From Nostoc sp. CHAB 5715 (GTDB taxonomy: Bacteria > Cyanobacteriota > Cyanobacteriia > Cyanobacteriales > Nostocaceae), in contig NZ_JAIVFR010000164.1 of NCBI RefSeq assembly GCF_020829685.1, forward strand, positions 1 to 9,840: 9,840 nucleotides of DNA, in the 5' to 3' direction. Under the pieces are notes generated by a model. That model had not been told where the DNA came from, ran no database searches, and saw only the letters and a program-made list of their open reading frames with translations. Position 1 is the stretch's first letter. Every line of letters begins with the position of its first letter. The translations under genes were made by a program, and so were the position numbers. Shown here in pieces: positions 1 through 5,850 of the stretch.

Positions 1-311
1 CAATCCCCAAGCTTATTACTTTGTTCAATACTGCGGGATGGGTAGATTACTACTGCTTGCCAATCACTGTATCTCATCCGATTACGATAGAAATACAATA
101 ACGACTCGGCAAATAGCCTTTCGTAGAGCATTTCATCTTTTTGAAATTGAACTTCGCTGAAATATACAACCCCGCTATCAGCAGTATCAGGTGGAAGAAA
201 CACACCATCAATTTCAAATTTTGGTTCCTTAACAGCTACGGAATCAAAACGATAATTATCAGCATTATCTGGGGGATTTGTCAACAATTCAAATAATAAG
301 CTTGGGGATTG
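1..311. repeat. 18-bp perfect inverted repeat, arms 1-18 and 294-311
   Basis: The first 18 bases of the window are the exact reverse complement of 294-311. The match stops at base 19 and cannot be followed left of base 1. The right arm lies in codons 13-18 of the DUF2887 gene, where its translation (QSPSLL) fits the family. The left arm lies where the protein stops looking like the family. The arm beginning exactly at the edge suggests a fold-back or assembly artefact as much as a biological repeat. Confidence 0.85.
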
Positions 312-347
312 TTGAAATAGTTTGTAGAAAATTGAGTCTCGGCGCAT
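1..347 (-). CDS. DUF2887 / Rpn-family PD-(D/E)XK nuclease-like protein, N-terminal part, cut by window edge
   Basis: Reading leftwards from an ATG at 347, the minus strand stays open for 115 codons to base 1. The start MRRDSIFYKLFQQSP and the stretches FEIDGVFLPP (about 44-53) and VYFSEVQFQKDE (about 61-72) are typical of the large cyanobacterial DUF2887 family, annotated as Rpn-like recombination-promoting nuclease/putative transposase. The family belongs to the PD-(D/E)XK fold; candidate active-site residues are D47 and the E65-x-Q67 pair. Relatives are roughly 200-300 residues, so less than half is present. The tail YPSRSIEQS (to residue 110) fits the family, but the last residues NKLGD do not match what I recall. 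They are encoded by an 18-bp inverted copy of codons 13-18, so the left edge may be rearranged or an assembly end. No good ribosome binding site is visible before the ATG. The cellular role of the family is uncertain. Confidence 0.8.
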   Translation of the reverse strand, partial: MRRDSIFYKLFQQSPSLLFELLTNPPDNADNYRFDSVAVKEPKFEIDGVFLPPDTADSGVVYFSEVQFQKDEMLYERLFAESLLYFYRNRMRYSDWQAVVIYPSRSIEQSNKLGD

Positions 348-510
348 GTAGGGGTTGCAAAAAATTTATTTGAACTCATAATATATCTTCAGATGGCTTA
401 TACCACAAATTTTATTTCTCGTAAATTAAAGGGTTTAAGACCCGCAACGTCAACACGTAGTTCAGTTTCAGTCGGGGTTTAAATCCCCTTATGTAACTCT
501 CTTAAATTTT

Positions 511-612
511 GAATACTTCGACAAGCTCAGTACAAGTTTTGAATACTTCGACAAGCTCAGTACAAGTTTTGAATACTTCGGCTACGCTCAGGACAAGCTC
601 AGTACAAGTTTT
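511..612. repeat. Tandem repeat: two 30-bp units plus a third with a 12-bp insertion
   Basis: Bases 511-540 and 541-570 are identical 30-mers starting GAATACTTCGACAAGCTCAG and ending TACAAGTTTT. The third unit, 571-612, has the same ends but carries 12 extra bases (GCTACGCTCAGG) after GAATACTTCG. The insert is itself a diverged form of the neighbouring ACAAGCTCAGT. The core resembles short dispersed repeats I know from Nostoc-type intergenic DNA. No coding frame is involved. Confidence 0.9.
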
Positions 613-829
613 GAATTTTGAATTTTTAAGATTGGTTTTGTGATTTGGTGGTATTGTTTCCTGGCAAAATCTCAAATGGGCGATCGCGTTGTAAAATCTT
701 ACTAATTAGGATTATTCTTGAGAAGCGATCGCTATGGTAAAAAGTTATTATCGCTATCTAAAATCAGCAATTACTTGATAGTCATTCCATCAGCTTATCG
801 ATAGGCATTGATAATTTACTAAAAAATTC

Positions 830-833
830 GGAG
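830..833 (+). promoter_or_regulatory. Ribosome binding site supporting the GTG start at 844
   Basis: GGAG ends ten bases before GTG at 844. The GTG gives the usual N-terminus of this ATPase family, so the non-ATG start is well supported. Confidence 0.6.
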
Positions 834-843
834 TTGCAAATCC

Positions 844-1587
844 GTGACAACAAAACAAGCGCCGATAATTATTGCTGAAGATGTTCACAAATGGTATGGA
901 AAGTTCCATGTTCTTCAGGGTGTGAGCTTGAGGGTCAATCGTGGAGAAGTAGTCGTATTGATGGGGCCATCTGGTTCAGGTAAATCTACCTTTATCCGCA
1001 CATTTAACGCTCTAGAAGAATACCAAAAGGGAAAAATTGAAATTGATGGTATTACCCTCAGCCATGACTTAAGAAATATTGAAACGATTCGCCGAGAAGT
1101 GGGAATGGTATTTCAGCAATTTAATTTATTTCCTCATCTCACAGTATTGCAAAATATCTCTTTAGCACCAATTTGGGTACGGCGATCGCCAAAGGCAAAA
1201 GCCGAAGAATTAGCAATGCAACTACTAGAAAGAGTGGGAATTTTAGAACAGGCGCAGAAATATCCAGGACAGTTATCTGGTGGACAACAGCAACGAGTAG
1301 CGATCGCTCGTGCTTTAGCCATGCAACCCAAAATTATGCTGTTTGACGAACCCACCTCAGCCTTAGATCCAGAAATGGTACGAGAAGTTTTAGATGTAAT
1401 GCGAAATCTTGCCCGTGATGGAATGACAATGGTAGTCGTCACCCATGAAGTTGGATTCGCTCGTGAAGTCGCCGATCGAGTTATTTTAATGGATAGCGGT
1501 TCTCTCGTCGAGTCAGCTACCCCTGACACCTTTTTCAGCAACCCCAAAGAAGAAAGAACACGCAAGTTTTTATCGCAAATTCTCTAA
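844..1587 (+). CDS. bgtA: Polar/basic amino acid ABC transporter ATP-binding protein (BgtA/GlnQ type)
   Basis: Cytoplasmic ATPase that would drive import of polar or basic amino acids through a membrane permease. All nucleotide-binding motifs are intact in 247 residues: Walker [10 protein letters not shown] (41-49), Q-loop at Q91/Q92, signature LSGGQQQR (144-151), Walker B IMLFDEP (164-170), D-loop SALD (172-175) and switch histidine H201. Length and the [20 protein letters not shown] region fit the GlnQ/HisP subfamily. Similarity to cyanobacterial BgtA, the ATPase of the basic amino acid/glutamine system, is from memory, so the symbol is tentative. No permease or binding-protein gene is adjacent. 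This agrees with bgtA standing apart from bgtB in other cyanobacteria, where one ATPase can serve distant permeases. It converges with the methyltransferase gene, leaving 18 bp between stop codons. Confidence 0.93.
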   Translation: MTTKQAPIIIAEDVHKWYGKFHVLQGVSLRVNRGEVVVLMGPSGSGKSTFIRTFNALEEYQKGKIEIDGITLSHDLRNIETIRREVGMVFQQFNLFPHLTVLQNISLAPIWVRRSPKAKAEELAMQLLERVGILEQAQKYPGQLSGGQQQRVAIARALAMQPKIMLFDEPTSALDPEMVREVLDVMRNLARDGMTMVVVTHEVGFAREVADRVILMDSGSLVESATPDTFFSNPKEERTRKFLSQIL

Positions 1588-1605
1588 AAAATATTTGAGA
1601 TTAAT

Positions 1606-2400
1606 CTAAATTTTGTATCCCACAACTTCACACCAAGATGTAGCAAAAAAGCCATCTGGGTGCTGACTCCATTCTCGCAAAGCATGGCTCATTGCTGTTA
1701 GCGATCGCTCATCAGTCCAACCTTTCTCTATAGCTCCATCCACCTTTGCAGAAGCCTCAATTCGCAGCGCCAAATATTCTGTAGCTTCACTGAGCGGCTC
1801 AGAACATTGATAAGAAGCCGAAGCTTTGATATTAGTAAACCCACTTTGGCGCAACAGAGCGCGTAACTCTCTACCTACGTAAGGATTACCAGAATTCTGC
1901 TGCTGGAGCCACTTGTAATAATAAAATGCTTTTTCTAGTTCTGATGTAGACGGCGCAATCAAAAACCCACCCCAGTCAGGACTACGAAGCCCAACAATTC
2001 CCCCCGGTTTCAAAACTCGCCACAGTTCCCGTAACGCCTGCGTCGGTTCTTGAAGATGCTCAAACAGTGCATGGGAAAAGATTGCATCAAATGAGTTATC
2101 CGCGAAGGGTAAAGCATAAATATTCGCCTCCAGAAAATTAGCATTACTCACACCTTGGGTGAAAGCACTCTCAGCAGCTATCTGGATTTGAGAAGCTTCG
2201 CGATCAATACCTGTAAGCGTACCAGGGAAAATTGCTTTTGCTAAACCCAAAGCGATCGTCCCAGGCCCGCAGCCACAATCTAGCAATTTCATCCCTGGAC
2301 GTAAATAAGGCTTGAAAAACGCACCATGAGTATCTAAGCTGCGTTTTGCCATGAAATTCGTCGCATTACTCGAATAGCCTGGAGTATACTTTTCCTGCAT
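1606..2400 (-). CDS. Class I SAM-dependent methyltransferase (Methyltransf_11/UbiE-like)
   Basis: Rossmann-type methyltransferase of 264 residues from the ATG at 2400. It shows the SAM-binding motif LLDCGCGPGT (about 39-48), the acidic residue after strand 2 in TGID (about 63-66), the LPFADNSFDAIFSHALFEHL segment (about 97-116), and LKPGG (130-134) before strand 5. The C-terminal third is not recognisable. The substrate cannot be inferred; relatives methylate quinones, sterols, natural products or unknown small molecules. The frame is open to an ATG at 2445, but that start has no ribosome binding site. The ATG at 2400 is preceded by GCAGGGA at good spacing and begins with MQEKYTPGYSSN, which looks like a natural start. 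The gene is transcribed divergently from the LysR gene across 251 bp, so regulation by that LysR protein is possible but unproven. Confidence 0.88.
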   Translation of the reverse strand: MQEKYTPGYSSNATNFMAKRSLDTHGAFFKPYLRPGMKLLDCGCGPGTIALGLAKAIFPGTLTGIDREASQIQIAAESAFTQGVSNANFLEANIYALPFADNSFDAIFSHALFEHLQEPTQALRELWRVLKPGGIVGLRSPDWGGFLIAPSTSELEKAFYYYKWLQQQNSGNPYVGRELRALLRQSGFTNIKASASYQCSEPLSEATEYLALRIEASAKVDGAIEKGWTDERSLTAMSHALREWSQHPDGFFATSWCEVVGYKI

Positions 2401-2469
2401 TGCTCTGATTCCCTGCGATATTTGTATGAGTAAGCTGTTACGCATTTAAGTTGCACATCAACTGGTGAG

Positions 2470-2538
2470 GTTGTCCTTTGTCATTTGTCCTTTGTCCTTG
2501 GTAAACACTTCTGGACTAATGACTAATGACTAATGACG
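2470..2538. repeat. Two short tandem heptamer arrays (TTTGTCC-type and GACTAAT-type)
   Basis: Bases 2470-2497 are four heptads (GTTGTCC, TTTGTCA, TTTGTCC, TTTGTCC). Bases 2514-2534 are three perfect GACTAAT heptads, followed by GAC. Such degenerate heptanucleotide arrays are the short tandemly repeated repetitive (STRR) sequences known from heterocystous cyanobacteria. They lie in the divergent promoter region between the methyltransferase and LysR genes. Confidence 0.9.
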
Positions 2539-2575
2539 GTCTACACGGAAAATAGTGCAATATGTAGGCGCGTTA

Positions 2576-2588
2576 GCTTATCATAAGC
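2576..2588. promoter_or_regulatory. 13-bp palindrome in the LysR/methyltransferase promoter region, possible operator
   Basis: GCTTAT-C-ATAAGC is a perfect palindrome about 65 bp upstream of the LysR start and inside the divergent intergenic region. LysR-type regulators commonly bind imperfect dyads of T-N11-A form near their own divergent promoter. T2574 and A2586 satisfy that spacing, but not symmetrically. The site is plausible by position only. Confidence 0.3.
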
Positions 2589-2651
2589 AGGTACTTTTCA
2601 GATGTCCAATATATATTTAAATAAAATTGAAACTTGTAAAATATCAAAAAA

Positions 2652-3530
2652 ATGGAATTGCGACACCTGCGCTACTTTATTGCTGTCGCTGAAGAACTGC
2701 ACTTCAGTAGAGCCGCGGAGCGATTGCACATTGCTCAACCGCCCTTAAGCCAGCAAATTCAGCAACTAGAGGCGCAATTGGGAGTAGAACTGTTTCATCG
2801 CAAAACCAAGCGACAGGTGCAGCTAACGGAAGCTGGACAAGTATTTTTGCAAGAAGCTTATCAACTTTTAGCTCAACTCCAAAAAGCAATTGAGCTAACT
2901 CAAAAAACGGGAAGAGGTGAAAAGGGACAACTAAGAATTGGCTTTACTAGCTTAGTAACCTACGATTTGCTTCCTGTGATTTTGCGACGGTTTCGAGAAC
3001 AGTTTCCAGAAGTAGAGTTGATTTTGCAGGAATTAACCACAACTCAACAAGAGCAAGCGCTACAAGAACGTCGCATCCATGTAGGCTTTGCCCATCCACC
3101 GTTAGAAGACAACACACTCAATCAAGAGTGCATTCAGCGAGAAGCTTTAATTGTGGCTATGTTGGAAACTCATCCCTTAGCTGAACAAGAAAAGATTTCA
3201 GTGCGATCGCTAGTAAACGAAAACTTTATCATGTTCCCTCGCCATTTGGGCCCCGGACTTTACGACCAAATCATGAGTCTTTGTCAGCAAGGAAATTTCA
3301 GCCCGAAAGTTACTCAAGAAGCGATTCAGATGCAGACAATTATCGGATTGGTTTCAGCAGGAATGGGAATTGCGATCGCACCGTCTTCATTACAAAATCT
3401 TCAAAGAGTTGGTGTAGTTTATCGCGCTATAGAAGAAAAAACACCATTAGTAGAAACGGCTGTAGTGTGGCGGGAAGAAGATATGACACCTGTACTAAGG
3501 GAATTTCTGCAAGTTGTGAGAAGTGTCTGA
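2652..3530 (+). CDS. LysR-family transcriptional regulator
   Basis: Full-length LysR-type regulator of 292 residues. The N-terminal winged helix-turn-helix (1-60) is clear: MELRHLRYFIAVAEELHFSR, then RAAERLHIAQPPLSQQIQQLE as the DNA-recognition unit (about 20-40), then LFHRKTKRQVQLTEAG. A linker helix (about 60-90) precedes the periplasmic-binding-protein-like effector domain, which starts at GQLRIGFTS and runs to the end. The EELHFSRAAERL and CatR/BenM-like N-terminus suggests the group that often controls aromatic or organic-acid metabolism, but the effector is not predictable. The ATG at 2652 has only an A-rich stretch before it and no clear Shine-Dalgarno. The nearest divergent gene is the methyltransferase, the default candidate target. 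The stop codon lies inside a 9-bp direct repeat that flanks a MITE-like element, so the last residues may have been altered by its insertion. Confidence 0.93.
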   Translation: MELRHLRYFIAVAEELHFSRAAERLHIAQPPLSQQIQQLEAQLGVELFHRKTKRQVQLTEAGQVFLQEAYQLLAQLQKAIELTQKTGRGEKGQLRIGFTSLVTYDLLPVILRRFREQFPEVELILQELTTTQQEQALQERRIHVGFAHPPLEDNTLNQECIQREALIVAMLETHPLAEQEKISVRSLVNENFIMFPRHLGPGLYDQIMSLCQQGNFSPKVTQEAIQMQTIIGLVSAGMGIAIAPSSLQNLQRVGVVYRAIEEKTPLVETAVVWREEDMTPVLREFLQVVRSV

Positions 3531-3533
3531 GGT

Positions 3534-3702
3534 CAGGGCTATTTCGTTCTAGACATAAACCGCCCAGAACTGAAGTTCCTCTCTTATAGTCCAAGTCCAC
3601 TTTAGTGGACTAAAAGCCTTTCTTAGTCTACTAAGCGTGGACTTTTGCTATTAGCCTCAGAATTCATTCTGAGGCGGGCTAGATGAGAATGAAATAGCCG
3701 TA
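3534..3702. mobile_element. MITE-like palindromic element with terminal inverted repeats and 9-bp direct flanking repeat
   Basis: GGCTATTTCGTTCT (3537-3550) pairs with AGAATGAAATAGCC (3686-3699), 13 of 14 bases. Outside the ends, GTCTGAGGT occurs at 3525-3533 and again at 3703-3711, each three bases from the inverted end. That is what a target duplication would look like. The interior has three strong stem-loops: arms 3594-3601/3604-3611 (AGTCCACT/AGTGGACT), 3622-3627/3630-3635 (CTTAGT/ACTAAG) and 3654-3663/3666-3675 (GCCTCAGAAT/ATTCTGAGGC). AAGTCCAC at 3593 could also pair with GTGGACTT at 3637-3644. It encodes no protein. One caution: TCTGAGG also occurs inside (3668-3674), so the direct repeats could belong to the element. 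Confidence 0.65.
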
Positions 3703-3823
3703 GTCTGAGGTTAACTAATTAGCTGTCTCCACGCCATGTAAAAATAATTTGTTCATCAGCTTGCCTTTTGCTGACAATTTCAGCCATTTTCTACCAGCTT
3801 GCCTTTAACTTATGATTGTATCT

Positions 3824-3863
3824 GCGATCGCTCTGCATCTTCTGGTTAAAAAAGAGCGATCGC
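3824..3863. repeat. Inverted pair of HIP1-containing sequences
   Basis: GCGATCGCTCT (3824-3834) is the exact reverse complement of AGAGCGATCGC (3853-3863), with an 18-base loop. The HIP1 core is itself palindromic; the extra three matching bases on each arm make this a possible 11-bp stem. The surrounding stretch 3712-3896 shows no reading frame, only two near copies of CAGCTTGCCTTT at about 3758 and 3795. Confidence 0.7.
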
Positions 3864-3896
3864 CTGAACTAAAACAATATCTCCACTCAATAAACT

Positions 3897-3963
3897 TTAT
3901 TGCTCATAATGATATTTGCAAGTCAAAATAATCAATAAATGGTTCAAAGGCAACTTTTTTCAT
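3897..3963 (-). pseudogene. Remnant of a YoeB/Txe-type toxin gene: both ends present, middle deleted
   Basis: An ATG at 3963 opens with MKKVAFEPF, the usual beginning of cyanobacterial Txe/YoeB toxins. That frame closes after 19 codons (stop 3904-3906). In the next frame the same DNA reads LIILTCKYHYEQ followed by a stop at 3897-3899, and the CKYHY ending is the hallmark C-terminus of YoeB toxins (from memory, ...SCRYHY). Intact toxins are about 85-90 residues, so some 65 residues, including the catalytic region, have been lost and the ends joined out of frame near 3930-3945. The intact toxin would be a ribosome-dependent mRNA endonuclease. It overlaps the 3' end of the adjacent antitoxin relic by 20 bp, the usual operon arrangement. 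No toxin activity can remain. Confidence 0.75.
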
Positions 3964-4238
3964 ATTCATCTAAATCTACATAAATTAGATTTCCTTTTTC
4001 TACATTATCCAAAGCTTTGAGCAGATGTTTTTTGTTAGTCTCTGATTGTAAAAGATAAGTAGTTTCATCTTCTTCAGTTGAGGTTTCAACTAACACGATG
4101 ACTTCTATAGGACTCATATCTGATTTCTGAACAAAATTTCAGATAAAACACAACAGTTCCTTCTGGTAATTCTGTTGCAGACAGTTCAATCTTGCCATTT
4201 TTTCCGACAATAGCCTTTTGTTTAATTCCACTAAGCAT
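3944..4238 (-). pseudogene. Frameshifted antitoxin gene of the YoeB-type pair
   Basis: From the ATG at 4238, preceded by AGGA, the frame reads MLSGIKQKAIVGKNGKIELS and continues to LPEGTVV, then runs into unrelated residues and stops at about 4086. From 4105 a second frame continues naturally: EVIVLVETSTEEDETTYLLQ, then KHLLKALDNVEKGNLIYVDLDEYE, ending at 3944. The halves join sensibly if 43 bp (4106-4148) are removed; 43 is not a multiple of three, hence the frameshift. The inserted stretch carries the inverted repeat TATCTGA/TCAGATA (4117-4123/4139-4145). The C-terminal half resembles YefM/Phd toxin-neutralising tails; the N-terminal half looks AbrB-like. An ATG at 4117 could still yield the 57-residue C-terminal half, which would lack the DNA-binding part. 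Assignment rests on remembered relatives and on the adjoining toxin relic. Confidence 0.65.
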
Positions 4239-4267
4239 AATTCCTATTTACTCCGATATTTACCACC

Positions 4268-4429
4268 TTATTCTAACTGTAGATGAGTGGCATGAATTTG
4301 AGCGATCGCTCTATCATCTGCGGTTCGTTCAATCCTCTTCTCCTCTGCATCTGGAGTAAGTAGACAGGTGAGAATAAACAGAACTATGTTAAAAAGTGTG
4401 AAATTGTCTGAAATCCTTACGGTAGCCCC
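4268..4429 (-). other. Open 53-codon stretch just upstream of the antitoxin relic, possible gene fragment
   Basis: After an in-frame TGA at 4430-4432 the minus strand is open to a TAA at 4268-4270. It reads through a hydrophobic run (LFNIVLFILTCLLT) into a charged tail, DAEEKRIERTADDRAIAQIH, then ATHLQLE. The tail has the composition of real protein and includes a HIP1 octamer, but there is no ATG or GTG start. It ends 29 bp before the antitoxin ATG, as a preceding operon gene would. I do not recognise it; it may be the 3' end of a lost gene or chance. Confidence 0.3.
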
Positions 4430-4454
4430 TCAAAAAGTAAACCTTTAAGACTGT

Positions 4455-4501
4455 GCTAGCTTACCAATAAAAATGACGACCATTACGAGCTAGCTTTTTT
4501 T
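4455..4501 (+). terminator. Terminator-like hairpin with T7 tail, plus strand
   Basis: GCTAGCT (4455-4461) pairs with AGCTAGC (4488-4494), with an inner AATG/CATT pair in the loop, followed by seven T (4495-4501). The form fits an intrinsic terminator reading rightwards, yet no plus-strand gene ends nearby. It may be left over from a lost gene. The rest of 4430-4627 shows no frame I can support. Confidence 0.35.
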
Positions 4502-4627
4502 GTGCTAATCTATTTATTTAGTTAAAAAAAAGTTTCGCTAGGTTGTCAATGTATTATTAAAATGGAAATTATTAAATCAAGCACCGCCATAAATTGGAAT
4601 TAAAGCTGTGTCTGCTAAAGATGCTTT

Positions 4628-5425
4628 TCATACAGTTGGACGATTTTTTACAGATTTAGATTTTTGAGCTATTAGTTCATATTTATTAGCAATTTCATCA
4701 AAAATTTTTTCCGCTTGTTCTTCTTTATTAAAGAATAAAGCCGTAAATTTTAACCATTCACTTTGTCCCAAGGGTGTATCTTCCATATATTCAGCATTTA
4801 TCCCTACTTTCAAACCCGCCTCTGTGAGTTTGCTATAGCTATCAGTTTGAGAATTGCCTGTACCATAAGTTGTTACCAAGTCAGGGTTTAATTCTAATAA
4901 CTTCTCTATATCCACATTAGAATTATTACCTATTTGTGTTACTTTCCCTGCTTTGATTCTTTCTATAACATCAGGTGTATTTACTTGTTGACTATTGCTA
5001 ATACCGATAAGCTTATCAACTACACCTAACTTGGCTAAGTGAGGTAAATGAGTAGTAGATAAAGAAACTATGGAATTTATTGGTACTGTAATTACCTGTG
5101 CTTGATTAAATCCTTCTGGCGTAGGAGTTCCACATTGAACTAAAACATATTGAAACTTGGTTTTGGCATTCTGCCAAGGATTTTTAATGGTGACGATTTT
5201 GTAGTGTTTATAATATTCTACCGCCAAACCTGTTGCATGAGTAATTTTTATTTTATTAGGAAAGTAATCGGTATTAGGGTCATAGTTTTGAACACAACCG
5301 TTATTTATCGTGTTTGTAGATGTGTTAATTGCTGTACTATGGCAGGCAATAATTAAAGTGGTAATTAAAAAGAATTGGCATAAAAAAATAATGGGTTTTG
5401 AGTAACGTAATTTTGTCAACTGCAT
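4628..5425 (-). CDS. Truncated metal-chelate ABC transporter substrate-binding lipoprotein (FecB/BtuF-like, Peripla_BP_2)
   Basis: From the ATG at 5425 the product has 265 residues. It begins with a lipoprotein signal: basic residues, a hydrophobic run (PIIFLCQFFLITTLIIAC) and lipobox IIAC with Cys28. The N-terminal lobe of the iron-siderophore/cobalamin binding fold follows: NSIVSLSTTHLPHLAKLG (about 117-134), VDKLIGISNS, VDIEKLLELNPDLVTTYG and the linking helix EEQAEKIFDEIANKYELI. It then stops at KNRPTV, where relatives run on into the C-terminal lobe (usually another 100 or more residues). The ligand cleft needs both lobes, so the protein is probably non-functional. The frame also opens from a TTG at 5443, but that has no ribosome binding site. 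The permease and ATPase genes expected downstream are absent. Context with a TonB-dependent receptor upstream supports metal-chelate import; the ligand is unknown. Confidence 0.82.
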   Translation of the reverse strand: MQLTKLRYSKPIIFLCQFFLITTLIIACHSTAINTSTNTINNGCVQNYDPNTDYFPNKIKITHATGLAVEYYKHYKIVTIKNPWQNAKTKFQYVLVQCGTPTPEGFNQAQVITVPINSIVSLSTTHLPHLAKLGVVDKLIGISNSQQVNTPDVIERIKAGKVTQIGNNSNVDIEKLLELNPDLVTTYGTGNSQTDSYSKLTEAGLKVGINAEYMEDTPLGQSEWLKFTALFFNKEEQAEKIFDEIANKYELIAQKSKSVKNRPTV

Positions 5426-5481
5426 ATTATATTTGCTTTTCAATTAGGCTGACTGATGTTGAGCAAGGGTAAAGTTTTCAA

Positions 5482-5547
5482 TTATGCTATAGACTTTGGT
5501 GGGTAGCGGTGTTCAATAACTTTATTTCCTTTTACCAAATATTCATT
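5482..5547 (-). pseudogene. Relic: second copy of the C-terminus of the DUF7676-ferredoxin gene
   Basis: The minus strand reads NEYLVKGNKVIEHRYPPKS, then IA and a stop. The intact ferredoxin gene ends NEHLVKGNKVSEHIYPPES, then V and a stop. The DNA also matches: about 30 of 37 bases between 5511-5547 and the corresponding part of 6000-6037. Similarity ends abruptly before the first Asn, where the sequence turns into CGTAGGTTGGGTGGAG, a motif I know as a common dispersed repeat. This is the last 21 codons of a diverged paralogue whose remainder is gone, lying between the intact gene and the binding-protein gene. Confidence 0.8.
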
Positions 5548-5607
5548 CGTAGGTTGGGTGGAGATTTTGCACGCTAAAATAATCAGGACAGTTATGCTTA
5601 AAAACTA

Positions 5608-5850
5608 ATGAATATCAATATTGATATACCTGATGAGATGCGTGTTTACATCGAAGTACAAGTGATGACAGGTACTTACAACAGCATTGGCGAGTATTTT
5701 TTGGACTTGGTGGAGCAAGACAAAAAACGTAAGGCGCAAGCAAAGTTAGAAATGCTTTTGCTTGAAGGTATTAACTCAGACGCTCAGGAAGTGACACCGG
5801 AATATTGGCAAAATTTGCGAAATCAGGCAATAGCACATCAAAGATTTTAA
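5608..5850 (+). CDS. parD: ParD-family (ribbon-helix-helix) antitoxin, C-terminus altered by a deletion
   Basis: An 80-residue protein. The start NINIDIPDEMRVYIEVQVMT and the following TYNSIGEYFLDLVEQDKKRK form the short beta strand plus two helices of a ribbon-helix-helix DNA-binding domain of ParD type. The C-terminal part (LEMLLLEGINSDAQEVTPEY) is the segment that wraps ParE toxins. It normally neutralises ParE, a gyrase poison, and represses its own operon. The final residues RF and the stop are read from DNA that in another frame encodes the ParE end (5834-5962), so a deletion appears to have fused the antitoxin end to the toxin end. No clear Shine-Dalgarno precedes the ATG. It is on the opposite strand to its neighbours and interrupts the minus-strand operon, consistent with insertion as a toxin-antitoxin module. 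Confidence 0.85.
   Translation: MNINIDIPDEMRVYIEVQVMTGTYNSIGEYFLDLVEQDKKRKAQAKLEMLLLEGINSDAQEVTPEYWQNLRNQAIAHQRF

Larger units (their letters stand above)
348..843. other. Gene-free, repeat-rich intergenic region
   Basis: Divergent gap between the DUF2887 gene and the ABC ATPase. I find no credible reading frame on either strand. It holds GGGG-TTTAAAT-CCCC at 474-488, preceded at 431 by a related GGGTTTAA; a tandem repeat block at 511-612; and HIP1 octamers at 680-687 and 725-732. The last ~100 bases before the GTG at 844 must contain the ATPase promoter, but no convincing -35/-10 pair stands out. Confidence 0.75.

Noticed and set aside
511..612. Tandem 30-bp units as a CRISPR array
   Set aside because: The units abut directly with no unique spacers and only three copies.
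1134..1565. Open frame of 143 codons antisense to the ABC ATPase
   Set aside because: It lies wholly inside a gene with all ATPase motifs intact; its translation is Ser/Arg-rich and has no family features.
1598..1607. AGATTAATCT palindrome between the convergent genes as a shared terminator
   Set aside because: It has no loop, little GC and overlaps the methyltransferase stop; too weak to call.
3281..3589. Plus-strand frame of 102 codons over the LysR 3' end
   Set aside because: Low-complexity out-of-frame reading of the LysR gene running into the MITE-like element.
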